Part shown: piece after piece, positions 9,364-20,060 of the stretch | Layout: each line of letters begins with the position of its first letter | Numbering within the stretch: the first letter of the stretch is position 1 | NCBI RefSeq assembly: GCF_000350225.1 | Contig: NW_005179079.1 | Location: forward strand, 6,689-70,688 | Direction of reading: 5' to 3' | Length of the DNA stretch: 64,000 bases | Source: Chondrus crispus | Taxonomy: Eukaryota > Rhodophyta > Florideophyceae > Gigartinales > Gigartinaceae | Program-made: the position numbers and the translations under genes | The notes under the pieces: model-generated | What the model was told of the DNA's origin: nothing | Seen by the model: the letters and a program-made list of their open reading frames with translations, nothing else | The model's database searches: none

Positions 9364-11277
9364 TTATGCAAGATATGTTGTGTGAATCACTACGCGTGTC
9401 GGCTTGATGCCGGTCATGACTTGAAGCGGCGAGCGATATACACCGTCGGCCCTTATGCGAAGTCTTTTCAACGGCGTTTCATTAAGAGCTGTCATGATCA
9501 TTCCGATTGCGCAAGGCCAATCTTGAGGCCCCAATTGGAGTTCTGACTGCAGGCACCGGTACGCTTCCTGAATAGTCTTCATACATCTCTCAACAGTCCC
9601 ATTGACCCACGGCGAGTAGGCAACAGTAAATCGATGCTTGATGTTTTGATCGTGTGCGAGTTCATTCATCACTCTGTTTTTGAAATGTGAACCTTGATCA
9701 CTAACCCACACGTTCATGACTGTAAAAGTTCTGATCCACCTGCCAAGCTCACGTGCTGTGGTCTCCGCATCTGCATTTATGGCTGGGCAAATCCACAGGT
9801 ATGAGGACAAATCGTCTCTGATGACCAAGGCGTACTTGTAGTCGTCAGTGCTTGGCCCCATGTACAAGAAGTCAAAGTGTATGATCTCATTTGGCTTTCT
9901 GGCGTGCACCGTACTTGATATTGGGCGGGGTATCTTGTGCCCCGTCTTGCCTGTCAAGCAGTGTATACAACTCTTGACGAACACAGCACAATCTTCCTTG
10001 ATAAACGTCCAACTGCAGTAGCCCTTCATTACACTGACCGTGGACTCGATTGATCTATGGCCGCTGGCACCGCAGTGTGCCACGACCAAACATTTCAGCT
10101 GTAGCTCGGCTGCTGCATCAGGCACGCATACTGTATCTGCAATCATCCACAAACCATCCTCGGCGTCCCTGTTCGCGTTACTGGCTCTGTCGTTTTTATG
10201 ATTTTCCTGACAGCTCCGGATCATTGGTACTGTAGGCCACTCGAAATCGTTGTCCATTGGCGACTCTAATATATCTTGTTCCAAAAGCAAATGTGTTATG
10301 CGCTTCACTGCCAGTCTTTTTCCTCGGTACCCACGGCACCCACGGCACCATCTAGTTAGGATGTCTGCCATGATATTGTTTGTCCGTTCAATGTGTTCAA
10401 TTACATATGAAAATCGCGATAGGAATAGTCCCCATCGTTGTACCTTGTTGACAATATGCCTTCCAAGTGTGGTGTCTAGGGCAAGAGGATTAAAAACGAA
10501 AAGTAAGTTCCAATGGTCTGTGTGCACATGTGTCTTTTCTTCACACAAGAATAAGTAGTCTAATTTTTGAAACACCTGATATATTGCATAAGCTTCTTTC
10601 TCGATGGTCGTCCACCACTCCTCGGCGCCCTTAAAAGCTGCACCCAAAAATGCTAGGGGTTCGTGCTTTTGTTCTCCAACGTCTTTGTTCAGGTCTCCGG
10701 GTTGGCACTGTGTCACGACGCCAGCCCAAAATGCATCAGAAGCGTCGGTGTAGACGCATAACGCCTTATTGGTGTCTCGGTATGAAAGTTGAACTGTTTC
10801 GCGAAGCTCGTCCTGAAAATCTCTAAACAGCTCCTCGTGGCCTCTATTCCAAGAAAGACTTTTCAAATGTATGCTCTTGATTGACCTCTTTGTTCTCGAA
10901 CCTGCTTGAGTATATGCTTCCTGGAGCATTTGCTTGAGTGGTGCAATTCTGTCTGCGAAATCAGGTATACCGTTCGCCATCCATTGCATACAATGGACAT
11001 ATTCACACAGCTCTCCAGCGGTCCTCTGCAAATGTATTTCCTGGAGCCCGCTGAGATTTCGGTGGTCGAATTGAACCCGATTGCCATCAATAATTCGACC
11101 GCACCACCGCACCTCGAGCAGGAATAAGTGGCTCTCCAGAGCTGAAACTTTTAGGTTTCGCTTTGCACAAACCTGAAAGAATTTATCTAAAACACACAGG
11201 AGACCTTCTTCAGTTTTGTTATGCAGCATGACATCATCAAGCCACGCCTTGAGCTGTACACGTATGTCCACGAACAA
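9364..11277 (-). pseudogene. Gyp-B RT end, RNase H and integrase
   Basis: A 637-codon minus frame. It opens within the RT with WLDDVMLHN, the catalytic YxDD box with Trp. RNase H follows with ALCVYTDASDAFWAG, EKEAYAI and HTDHWNLL. Integrase shows the HHCC finger (HCGASGHRSIES, CIHCL) and catalytic D,D,E in IHFDFLYMG, VSDQGSHFKN and NGTVERCMK. The frame itself is undamaged, but it is cut off from the RT N-terminus by frameshifts upstream, so the gene is broken as a whole. The lineage differs from Gyp-A and Gyp-C, which share SDNGGQF/YNPQTNGQVE-like motifs. Confidence 0.85.
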
Positions 11278-11390
11278 AGGTTCAACCTGCGACTGAAAAT
11301 TGGGTCCGGCGTTTTTAGCTCCCCTGAGTGCACCGCTTCGGCTGGATGACCGTATTCGGCGTCATGAAGCTCAACGGATTCTGGCTCTCC

Positions 11391-11891
11391 TCATCCAGGG
11401 GCAGTTGCCAATATCCGCTTGAGAAATCTATCAACGCGAAGTGCTTGCTTGCTCCCTGCCAGGTCTGCAAGCTCCGAGTCGATGTGGGGAATTGGCCACG
11501 TGACCGGTTCCGTAGCGGCGTTAATTTGTCTATAATCGACTGTTAATCTGAAATTGGCTAGAGGTGGCTTCTTCACCAAGACGGGTGCTGATACCCACTG
11601 ACTGTTGGTATTGATCTTTCCGAAGTCTTATTCTTATATGGGTTGTACATACCGATCCATGAACTGTCTGCCTTCGGCACTATATCGCCAGGGCTTCGCT
11701 TTGAATGGTTTTGCTCCCGGCTTCAGCATACTTTTCATAGGTTCAATCAACATCTGCAGGGGGGTCGTTTCCAAGTCGTAGCCGAAATACATCACGATAA
11801 CGGTCCAACATAGAGCGTAACCGAGCTTTCCCATTCTCCGAAATCCCATTATCGACTGACTCTTGCACCAGCCTCTCCAAGGCTTGGTCAA
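11391..11891 (-). pseudogene. Gyp-B reverse transcriptase N-terminal part, fragmented
   Basis: Two minus-strand fragments. 11634-11891 has the RT entry segment (KPGAKPFKAKPWRYS), and 11391-11579 has the fingers/palm motif FRLTVDYRQINAAT and WPIPHIDSEL. They are separated by frameshifts and the palm motif A region is not continuous with the downstream ORF. This is decay of an ordinary gypsy RT. Confidence 0.75.
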
Positions 11892-12423
11892 TCTCCGATG
11901 CGGTGTCCTCGCCGAGGTCTAACCACGTATCGTCCTCGCTGTCGCCGTGGTCGGCAACATATTCTCCGTCGCTGTGGAAAATACCTTGGTGCATAAGCCG
12001 TGCAACACTTCCTTTCGGATAGACCTCATCCGGGACCAACGATCCAATTTCAATAGAGTGCCCCATCCTATCGATGGCTGCAACAAGAAGCTCCTTTGTA
12101 TTGATGCCGAGCGCCTCCAGCACTGGTCTACCAAGCAAAGGCTCTCCAACTTCAGTTGTAGCGACGTACCACGCCATGTTTCGTAGCTCTAAGTAGAAAC
12201 CATGCCTGATGAAAAGTTCGACGTTCAACGTCACTTCCTTGTCGCACCGTACATAAATGTCTTCCCTATTTTGTCCCTTCAGTATCACCCAATTAAAATT
12301 ACGAGGTGTACTGTACTGTCGGACCGACATCTTGGCTCTTTTTTTCGTCAAGTCTTTGAGCAATTCAGGTCTCATGAGATTGATGACCGAGCCCATGTCA
12401 GTGCACAGGACTCTGGGTAGCAC
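11743..12423 (-). pseudogene. Gyp-B aspartic protease region
   Basis: A 226-codon minus frame with a degenerate retropepsin active site (CTDMGSVINL instead of DTGA) and the distal strand GEPLLGRPVLEALGIN typical of gypsy proteases. The C-terminal part is an acidic linker leading toward RT (MLDRYRDVFRLRL). Loss of the T/S-G-A core suggests inactivity, though divergent retropepsins exist. Confidence 0.65.
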
Positions 12424-12491
12424 ATTCGCAAACGAGGCGTTGATTAAAGTACTTTTCTCAGTTCCCTCGGGTGCCTTTTCGCTGACCTGCC

Positions 12492-13409
12492 CTACCTTCT
12501 TCTCTTCGTCGAGCTTTCTTTTATGTTTTCGAGCAGCTCTATTGCCCTTTCACGCTTTGTATTGTTGCATCTCATAACCGGACGCCTTAAACCCTTCTTG
12601 GCGCATTCTTCGTTGAGACAAAAATGTAGGTACTTGGATTTAGTAGTCTGAAAGTCTCCTCTATCCTTCCTTGATTTGTCTTTATCCGTGTACCTCTTAA
12701 CCCTTTTCTCCGGCGGTCCCCGGTAGCTTTTAGACAAGATGGGCCTCACACTTTCTACCTCCACTTTGTACCTATCGTGAGCCGCAGCTTCAGTGCACAC
12801 TAATCTTACGTAACCCGACACGTCGGATTGCAGCGATTCTTGATAATCTAAGGCTTTCTGCATCACTGATTTCAACTTTCGAGGATACAGCCTTTCCTGT
12901 AGTAGCTTCACGGGGTTTTCAGGGTTGTCGTCCTTGAAATCATCGTAACCAATAGATTCCATTCGCTCGAAGAAAGTACTCGCAAACTCCAAGATTCGTG
13001 CTTCAGGATCGGCGATATGCGTCGGGATACGGAGCCCCTTGAGCACTTTCTCGATTAAGTTTTGGTCGTACGACTCATCTTTTCTCTCTACTAAGCTCTT
13101 CACAAATTTCTGTATGTCTGTAGCAGTGAGACTACTGTACTCTTTTCCAGGTGCAACTGTCTCAAACTCGCCGAGAAAGTGCATCCGTTTCAGTAATCCA
13201 GGGTCCACAGATACCTTGTAGCTAGCCTTGGAAAGAGAAGGAACCTCCTTTTTTTCGGCTATCTCTGTCTCATACCTTTCTCGATCCCGCCTGAATGCGT
13301 GCACCCTCACTGGGTCAACGCTCTTTAGAACAGGATGAATAATGGGTTGAAAAAGGCCAACAACGCCCTCGCTGCCGCCTTGACCGGCGGTAGATTCATT
13401 TTCAGACAT
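12492..13409 (-). CDS. Gyp-B Gag-like protein
   Basis: Minus ORF whose first ATG is at 13409 (MSENESTAG), about 65 bases after the 5' LTR. It encodes about 305 residues, charged and helical, ending in a Lys/Arg-rich tail with a Cys cluster (CLNEECAKKG...RCNNTKRER) that may be a divergent zinc-binding nucleocapsid. It is directly followed, in another frame, by the protease, the expected gypsy order. Assignment rests on position and composition. Confidence 0.65.
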   Translation of the reverse strand: MSENESTAGQGGSEGVVGLFQPIIHPVLKSVDPVRVHAFRRDRERYETEIAEKKEVPSLSKASYKVSVDPGLLKRMHFLGEFETVAPGKEYSSLTATDIQKFVKSLVERKDESYDQNLIEKVLKGLRIPTHIADPEARILEFASTFFERMESIGYDDFKDDNPENPVKLLQERLYPRKLKSVMQKALDYQESLQSDVSGYVRLVCTEAAAHDRYKVEVESVRPILSKSYRGPPEKRVKRYTDKDKSRKDRGDFQTTKSKYLHFCLNEECAKKGLRRPVMRCNNTKRERAIELLENIKESSTKRRR

Positions 13410-13473
13410 TCTCCTTCTCACGCCGTAGTCCAGCCGCTTGGTTGCCAAATCGCTCCTGCAGGAAAGAAATTTC

Positions 13474-13776
13474 TTTAGACGCCTGGGCAGCTAGAGCTAA
13501 ACGTGAGGGGTTAGAACGTAGAATTGCTCAATACAACGATGTCCGGTCTCTCATCTTCCGGGGTCCCGCGTGCTCCTGCACTTTATTCTCTTTCTATTTT
13601 ACTTCCATTCCATGATATTTCGTGCCAACCTCTCCGGTCTACAGTTGCTCATGAATGCAGGCTGTCGGTCATCTATCTCCCCCCTTCTCCATGCGTGCTG
13701 TTCTGTCCAGGTGTACACGAGTGACAGCTATTCTACTCCAACATTGTGGCGGAGCTGGAGCTGACATAATTCTACA
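13474..13776 (-). repeat. Gyp-B 5' LTR
   Basis: 303 bp, paired with 3546-3848. The ACTG duplication follows at 13777-13780. Confidence 0.85.
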
Positions 13777-13780
13777 ACTG

Positions 13781-13978
13781 TACGGTGTCAGCATCGGTGC
13801 TGACAGTACCCGTGGTACCCGTGTGAGCGCGCTTCGTACGGGCCTGGTACACGTGTGCACGTGTACATTGGGGCACACGTGGACACGCTCGGTGGTACTG
13901 TAGATCGTCGGGCTCTACAGTAACCAAAGCAATCGTGATCTAATCTAAAGTGAGTCCCCCAGGGGGGGTTATGCTACA
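13781..13978 (-). repeat. Gyp-A 3' LTR, second part
   Basis: Resumes the Gyp-A LTR after the Gyp-B insertion and runs to the terminal TTATGCTACA. It matches 25865-26060. Confidence 0.85.
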
Positions 13979-14404
13979 CGGCCCCCCCACAAGTGGGAAC
14001 GTCCGCGTTCACATGTGCTTGTAGGGCGGCTCGTGTTTTCCTCTCCGTCTCGACCCCCATTTTTCCCGTCGCCTCTCGCCTGCGTCCGTCTCTCACCTCC
14101 GCGCGTGTCGGGCGCATCGTTCCTCACCTTTCTCTCCCGGCTCGCATTCCTTCCGCCGATTGTTCCTCCTATCCGTCCCGACTCCAGCGAGGCCTTCCCT
14201 GCTTGTGGCGCGCTCGTCCTCTTTCCTCCTCTACTCCGGTCCCCGCCCACCTTTCCGGCGACACTCCTTTCTCGCGGGACACGTTCGGGGTTGTCTCTAT
14301 TGGTATGACGTCCCCTCAGTCCCTTCTACCGCCACCTTCCACGCCCGCGGTGGCGGTGAGCAACGTGGAGGAGGGTTCTCGTACCCTTCCTGCGCCCGCC
14401 GCGC

Positions 14405-16720
14405 ATGCCGTCGTCGGCCACCTCGCCTTTCCAGAAGACTGGGCCGTCGCACGAGTCCACGCTATCCGGCGACTTGGTTGGCGGCCCAAGCCGTTCTGCG
14501 TGCCCCGCTATCACTGCGGGTCCCGTCGGGCCTGCCGCCCGTGACGCCACTCGAGCGGGGGTGTCACCGCTGGACGATCTGCCTTCAGGGTCGAACGCGT
14601 CGAGCGTTCCTAGCCCGAAGCCGCTGTTCGGCGTGTCCCTTGAACGGTCCACCTCACTCCCCGTCGACGATCTTCGGTACCCGTGGGCCCGTCTCGCGCG
14701 AGTCGTAGTGACGGTGGGCGAAATCCTCGCAAGCCCGTACTTGCGGTCCGATCTCTCTCGGATCCGTAAGATCAGCGAGGCCGGCTTCGCTGATCAATCC
14801 GCGCTGGCTCTGAGCCGGCTTCTCGCGGAGGGGGACGGCGTAGCCTACCAAAACCCCAATGAGATAGCCTGGGACCGCACCTTCGGATTCGGTATCGACC
14901 AGGTGCGGTACATTCATCGCATGGCTGCCTATCTATCCGGGATCAACCCGGACCAGTCCGCCCGCTTCATCCTGGCTGAAGTCCCAGGTCTTTACTTATA
15001 CCTTCGCCCTTTCGCGTTAAAAAAGCCTCGAGTGGCTCTCCAGAAGTCCGCTGCGTCATTGACGGGGATTCACGGCATCGCTGTAGCCCATCAGGACTGG
15101 TCCGCGTACCGACGCGCTTCGGAAGAAGACGGTCGCGTCTTCCCTTCGGATTCTTTCGAAGCGTTCTCTCGCCTGGGGACTTCCCTCCCTACCACCGATG
15201 GCTCGTGTGGCTTTTCCCTCTCTCGGGGTACACCCCCTCCTACCCTATGTGTTAAAACATTTTGGGTACGCCGCGGTCGACCCCGGCCACCCCGCGCGCC
15301 CGCTCCTCATGGACAACTGCGCAAAGGAGTGGGCATGGTCCCTCGGGAGCGCCTTTATGGCTGAGGTGAGCGAACACGGTCGCGTGTTCCACCAGCCCTC
15401 CGATGCCGTGGCCTTCTTGGCAAGACTCGTCCCCAGCCTTCCGGTTGTCCCGCCGCATCCGCTCGAGCGGGACCTGGCGTACGCCCACTGGTCGCTCCGT
15501 GGCGTCGTGTCGCTCATGACGCGGGCGGACGAGGTGAACAAGCTTCATTACCACCACTGGCCGGACCTCACGACGGGCATCCCATGCCCGTACCTCGTGT
15601 ACGACTCGAGGACGGACGCCTTCGCGTCGCGTTCTACAGCGACTCCGGACTCGGCCGGAGAGAGAGGAAGGCGCGCGGGAGTCGCTCTGTGTCGCCGCGG
15701 ACCCGCCGCAAGCGGTACCGAGATTTGGATGCCGTCGCTCCTCCTTCGGCCGCGGCGGGTGTCGACTTGTTTTGCTCCACCCCGCCTCGTCATGAGGCGG
15801 GCGAGCGAGCCACGTTACACGTCCCGTCGGGGACAGTCTCCCCCATGCCTCCGCTGAACGACTCCTCCGTCGCCGCTGCCACTCGGGTGGCGGCTCTGGA
15901 TCTCTCCCTTTAGAGGGAGGACGTCACTTCTGTGCTCGGCCTCGCTCAGGCTTTGGCGCACACCGGGAACCAGGCTTGGACAGTGGGTCGTCTCCTCTCG
16001 ACACTGGCGAACTGGTTCCTCGCGCGGAGCGATGAGGCTCGTCGTTTCAGCGGGGAGCGCGCGTCGCTCTCTCTCTCGCTGCAACGTTTGTAGAGCGAGA
16101 TCGACTCTACGCGGAACAACCCTCGTCTCCAGGCTGACGCATACGAGCGCGCTGTATTGGACCGGGACCAGTATCGCCGGGAGCGTGCCGCCCTGCGGTA
16201 CGCTCGGGAATCCGCAGTTCGTGGGGTCGCTCCTCAGACCTCCGGACGACCCGATCCTTATGCCGTTCCGATGAACGGTCCCCCAGGGCCGCATAGTTCG
16301 GGGGCCCATGCGGCCCCTGACAGTGAGAGCGCCGCGTACCGGCGTGTCGCTACGCCAACCCTTGACGAGCTCGCGGAGGACCCCTTGCAGAACGCCGAGG
16401 TTCCGCGTTACCCGGGATATTGTCCCCGAGACGTTCGGATCATAACCCTGCGGGACGTGGGCATGACACTACCGGTTGAGGTAGCCGTGATGATCGCTCG
16501 AGTTAGTTTGTCGAACGTTTCTCGTAAAGAATTGTTGCCCTCCCGTTTCTCGTTACCACGGCGTCGCGCGGTGTCAACACGCGCCAGGGCGTATGGGTTC
16601 CTGCCTGCTCGTCCGCGCGTCGAGCGCGGCGGCGGCCGCTGTACGGGGCTCGTCGCCCTCTGGCGATCCAGGCTCAGTGCCATGCGGAACGACCCCGGTC
16701 TTCGGAGGACCCAGGCTTAG
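14405..16720 (+). pseudogene. Gyp-A antisense 3' ORF, unknown protein, frameshifted
   Basis: This lies on the strand opposite to Gyp-A pol and reads inward from the 3' LTR, starting about 430 bp from it. Reading goes 14405 to about 15200 in frame 2, about 15198 to 15580 in frame 3, then back to frame 2 to 16720, with two in-frame TAG codons near 15911 and 16091. Two compensating frameshifts plus two stops imply a decayed gene of about 770 codons. The N-terminal part is Ser/Pro-rich. The middle has helical hydrophobic segments, then a basic RRERKAR...RTRRKRYRDLD stretch that could be a nuclear signal. The last part looks coiled-coil and Arg/Ala-rich. No known family was recognised, and I see no clear similarity to the Gyp-C antisense ORF. 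Confidence 0.5.
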
Positions 16721-16864
16721 GGGAAGGGGCGTGCGTTGGTCCTCGTCCCCGATATCGGCGGCGCCGGCGCGGCTACCTTCTGAGTTTCTGTTCCCCCAGG
16801 CGGCGAACCGGCGCGCGGATCTGCGTCGATGAGCGGCGCGGGCGATGCTCTTACCTTTTGTACT

Positions 16865-17752
16865 CCTCGCCGTCGGCGGCGAGGGCAGGGCGTGCGACCG
16901 TCGTCCTTCCTGGGGGCCCCTCGCCGTCAACGGCGCGGGAACCGCGCGGGGCTGCTCTTATACTTGGTACGTCTCGCCGTCGGTGGCGAGGTCCTGATAC
17001 CTGACCGTTGAGGCGATCAGTCGTGGAGGTCGCTCCTCTCTTCTCATTTACCCACATCGTCGTGAGGTGGGGGGGTTGACGAGAATGCGTGTACGAGCAT
17101 GCGCCCGCTTTCGTCGGTTTCGTCCGGTCGCCGATCGCGAACCTTTCGGAAGGTCGCTCGCGCCGCGTTCCTAGTTCACACTGATCCCTCGCGTCATCGG
17201 TGGGTTACTGGGGAGAGTCTTCTTACCCCAACCTCCCTCCGTGTTGGGAAGTCGTTCCCGTCTCGTCCGCCCCGCCTCTCTGTCGATCGTAGGGGGTCGT
17301 CAGAGCGCGGCCACAGGGGTTCGTCGTACGGCATCGGCCGTGGGAGCGGCGCCCCCGGCGGGCCCGCCTTGCTTATATATCGTCCCTGGGTTCCTCGCCG
17401 TCGGCGGCGGGGGCACCGCGCTAGACATCTGTCTTTTCGTTCGTGTCCCTTGGCGTACGTGGCGGGGGAACGAACCCCCGGGAAATGCTCTCATGCTTAG
17501 TCTTCCTCGCCGTCTGTCGGCGAGGGATTTATGCGCGGCCGCCGGGGGCGCGCCGTACGGCATCGGCCGTGTGCGTGGTGCAGTAGGCGCTCTCGCCTTG
17601 CTTGTAGGTTTTCCTTGGTGCCCCTCGCCGTCGGCGGCGAGGGCATAGCACGCGGTAGTGGCTCTTCCTCGGCGTCCCTCGCTGTCCGCAGCGAGGGCGC
17701 TGCGCGCGACGGATGCATTTCTCCTTGGCCCCCTCGCCGTCGGCGGCGAGGG
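16865..17752 (+). repeat. Array of eight related GC-rich hairpins in Gyp-A
   Basis: Copies of CCCTCGCCG-TCGG-CGGCGAGGG begin at about 16865, 16918, 16973, 17393, 17506, 17622, 17676 and 17731. Most have a 4-base loop. The copy at 17676-17697 carries a paired change (CTG in one arm, CAG in the other) that keeps the stem; the copy at 17393 has a G-U-compatible change. A degenerate GCTCTTATACTTGG-like segment recurs before several copies, so the unit is a diverged tandem repeat. It sits just beyond the antisense ORF. Confidence 0.75.
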
Positions 17753-18897
17753 CTCCGGGCGTCAGACGAGGGCGCATAGGGCAGCACGGTGTCAGCGCGC
17801 GCGGCGGAAAAGCGTCGCGCGGGCGGAAGGAGGGAGCGGAGACGCGGGGCCGGTAGTGAAGGCAGGGGCCGCGCGTGCCTGTGCGTTTCTGTCCGACAAC
17901 TGCTGCGGAGCGCATTCTCTACAGTGCCACACGCACGCGCGCGCGCTGTCCAGCACTGCACGTGCGCAAAAGCCCATTGACCTTGATTAAATCCCCCAAA
18001 ACATAATTTCCCGCGAAAATGTATTTTTGCCAAAAAATGAGTCCCCGCCCGTGGGGTGGTTATTGCCAAGTGTCGGGCGCGACGCACGTTTCGTTGCCCT
18101 GTCGCCGATTGCGTGCAACGAGTGCGACGCCCGCCCGCACTTGCCGGATTGCGTCCTGTGTAATTACCGCCCCTCAATAATATCTTCTAATTTTCGACTC
18201 TTCGGGGCTGGTGGTGGCGGTTTGTCCAAAGGACGACACTGGGGGTACAGTAAGCGGTCCGTAGATTGCGGGCTGACTGTAGAGAGGGGGCGCGTCTTCG
18301 ATCCGCATATTACCCTCGTGACTGGGTCGCTCCCTCCCCGTCTTCCCTCTGTCCGTACTCCAAGCGTGGGTACGCTATGCCCTGCTCCTCGCGCATTGTT
18401 TTGTGCGATCCGCTCGCTGCTGCGCTCCAACCGACGCGACCTGACCCTACCGCCACACGTTCGAGGCGGGCCTTCCTGGGTCGTTCGCGTCCCCTAAGAG
18501 GCGCAGTTTCTCGCACCCTACTCCGTAACCAGGCGCTGTCGGTCGGCGGCTCGGATGCTCGTGCAGGTCGCTGCTGCCCTCCACTGGTGGCGAGGGGGTT
18601 CGGGCCCCCTTGCGGTTAGCCGCCCCCATTGCCGGTTTGGAGGAACCGGTGTTCTTTCCCCGTTATTTGCCATTCCTTGGCGATGGACCTGTGACAGCCT
18701 GTACTGCTTACCATCCCGCGACTCCTTCGCGGTTGCGTGTTACTTTCGAGGATCTCCGTCCAGTGTTGTTCTTGGAGTCGTGTGACTCCTTCTTCGTCGG
18801 GGGAGGTTGGAGGACAGGTGTCCTTTTCCCGTTATCGGAATTTTGTCCAACCGCGGTCGATTACCTTGATCCAAACGGAGCGGTTGGGGGCCCCTCC
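17753..18897. other. Gyp-A 3' untranslated stretch
   Basis: No gene could be supported between the hairpin array and the end of pol. The segment TGAGTCCCCGCC...GGGTGGTTATTGCC near 18031 resembles the LTR end near 13951, so a diverged internal LTR piece may be present. Confidence 0.4.
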
Positions 18898-19636
18898 TCA
18901 AGCGTGAAAGTCCGCGTTCACGTTTGAGTCGAGGTCCATGCCGGTGCGTCTCCGGAGGCGTTGGGCGTAACGAGACATTAACTCCTTCGGGACGTGAGTC
19001 CGCGCAGTCCAGGTAGGCGTGTCGTAATCCACCCACTTGATGAGGAACTCGAAAGTTCCGTCTTCCATAGCACGGTGCTTCAGGCGTCGCTCCACAGCGT
19101 ACTGTGTCCCGTCTCTGACCTTGTCGGCAAGGTCAGCTGTGGTTATCGTGCTCGCCCGTGGTTCGTCCGTCGGCGGTCGCGCGTATACGCAGCGATCTGC
19201 GGAGACCCGCTCAGTGACCCATCACGATCGATCGTGATGGTTCGGCGGTCGTTCGCGAGGACGCGGTAGGGGCTGACCGCGGGGGACGCGAGCTTGTTCG
19301 AAGTCTTCCCCCCGTCGGTGGGGTTGAGGTATACGTACTCTCCCGGACGGAGTCGCGAATTGATCCGTCGTATGGGCTTATCGAGGTCGCTCTTGTAGCG
19401 AGCCTGCGTTCGACGCAGGCTCCGGTAGACCCTCTGGATTGTCGAATCCAAGGTCTTGAGGAACCAGGCACGTTGGTTCCCTCTGTCGGCAGGTGGAACG
19501 TCACCGCCAGCTCGTCGAAGCGAGAACTCTGGCGGTGGCCTGCTGAGCACGAGCTCGAACGGCGTCGTGTTGGTGGTGCGGGGTACGTGGGAGTTATACG
19601 CATACGTAAGCGGCCCCACGTACACGTCTTAGTCAT
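18898..19636 (-). pseudogene. Gyp-A integrase C-terminus and chromodomain
   Basis: 19143-19625 encodes the integrase end with YAYNSHVPRTTNTTPFELV and a GPY-like GEYVYLNPTDGGK segment. 18898-19095 encodes a chromodomain with FEFLIKWVDYDTPTWTAR. They are in different frames, so at least one frameshift is present. The chromodomain ends the protein, as in chromoviruses. Confidence 0.8.
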
Positions 19637-20060
19637 CTTGATGCTCGCCTACGTAGTTGCGTAGCATCGCCGCGATCTTTCGGTTGTATCGCTCGACTTG
19701 CCCGTTCGTCTGGGGATTGTACGCCGATGTGTACATATTAGTTATCCCCAGAACACGGCACGTGCTGTGGAAGAACTTGGCGTTAAACTGCGGTCCGTTA
19801 TCCGACAGCAACGTGCGCGGGACGCCGTACTTAAACACCCATGATTCGCAGAACGCAACTGCGACGGCGTATGCGGTTATCGTGCGGACCGCAACGACTT
19901 CCGTCAGCTTGCTAAAGCGGTCCGTGATCACGAGCGGGAATCGTTTTCCTGTCTTCGTCTTGGGGTGAGTCTGTGTGAGTCTTCCGGAACTCTCGGTGAG
20001 GGACATGAGCCACCTCAGCGCGTCGTGATCCGTTCCGACGGTGAACTTCGTTTTGTACAT
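19629..20060 (-). pseudogene. Gyp-A integrase core joined abruptly to RNase H
   Basis: The frame contains RNase H tail residues (TVGTDHDALRWLMSL), then jumps within a few codons to the integrase core (FPLVITDRFSKLTEV, LLSDNGPQF, YNPQTNGQVERYN). The end of RNase H, the HHCC zinc finger and the segment with the first catalytic Asp are missing compared with Gyp-C. This is an internal deletion of several hundred bases that leaves integrase inactive. Confidence 0.8.

Larger units (their letters stand above)
3546..13776 (-). mobile_element. Gyp-B: Ty3/gypsy chromodomain element (interrupted by Cop-A)
   Basis: Bounded by two 303-bp LTRs (3546-3848 and 13474-13776) that differ at about 13 positions, and by a 4-bp ACTG duplication. 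Minus-strand genes run gag (13409), protease, RT, RNase H, integrase and a C-terminal chromodomain. Cop-A sits in the last chromodomain codons; without it Gyp-B is about 5.4 kb. On the coding strand the LTR begins TGTAGAATTATG and ends GGCGTCTAAA, so the 3' terminus is not the usual CA. RT is broken by frameshifts; RNase H and integrase remain in one long frame. Confidence 0.85.

Noticed and set aside
16865..17752. Possible CRISPR-like array of regular palindromic repeats
   Set aside because: Spacing is irregular, spacers are related to each other, and the context is a eukaryotic retroelement.
17497..18177. 226-codon minus ORF over the hairpin array
   Set aside because: Arg/Pro/Ala composition follows GC content and stem repeats; no conserved motif.
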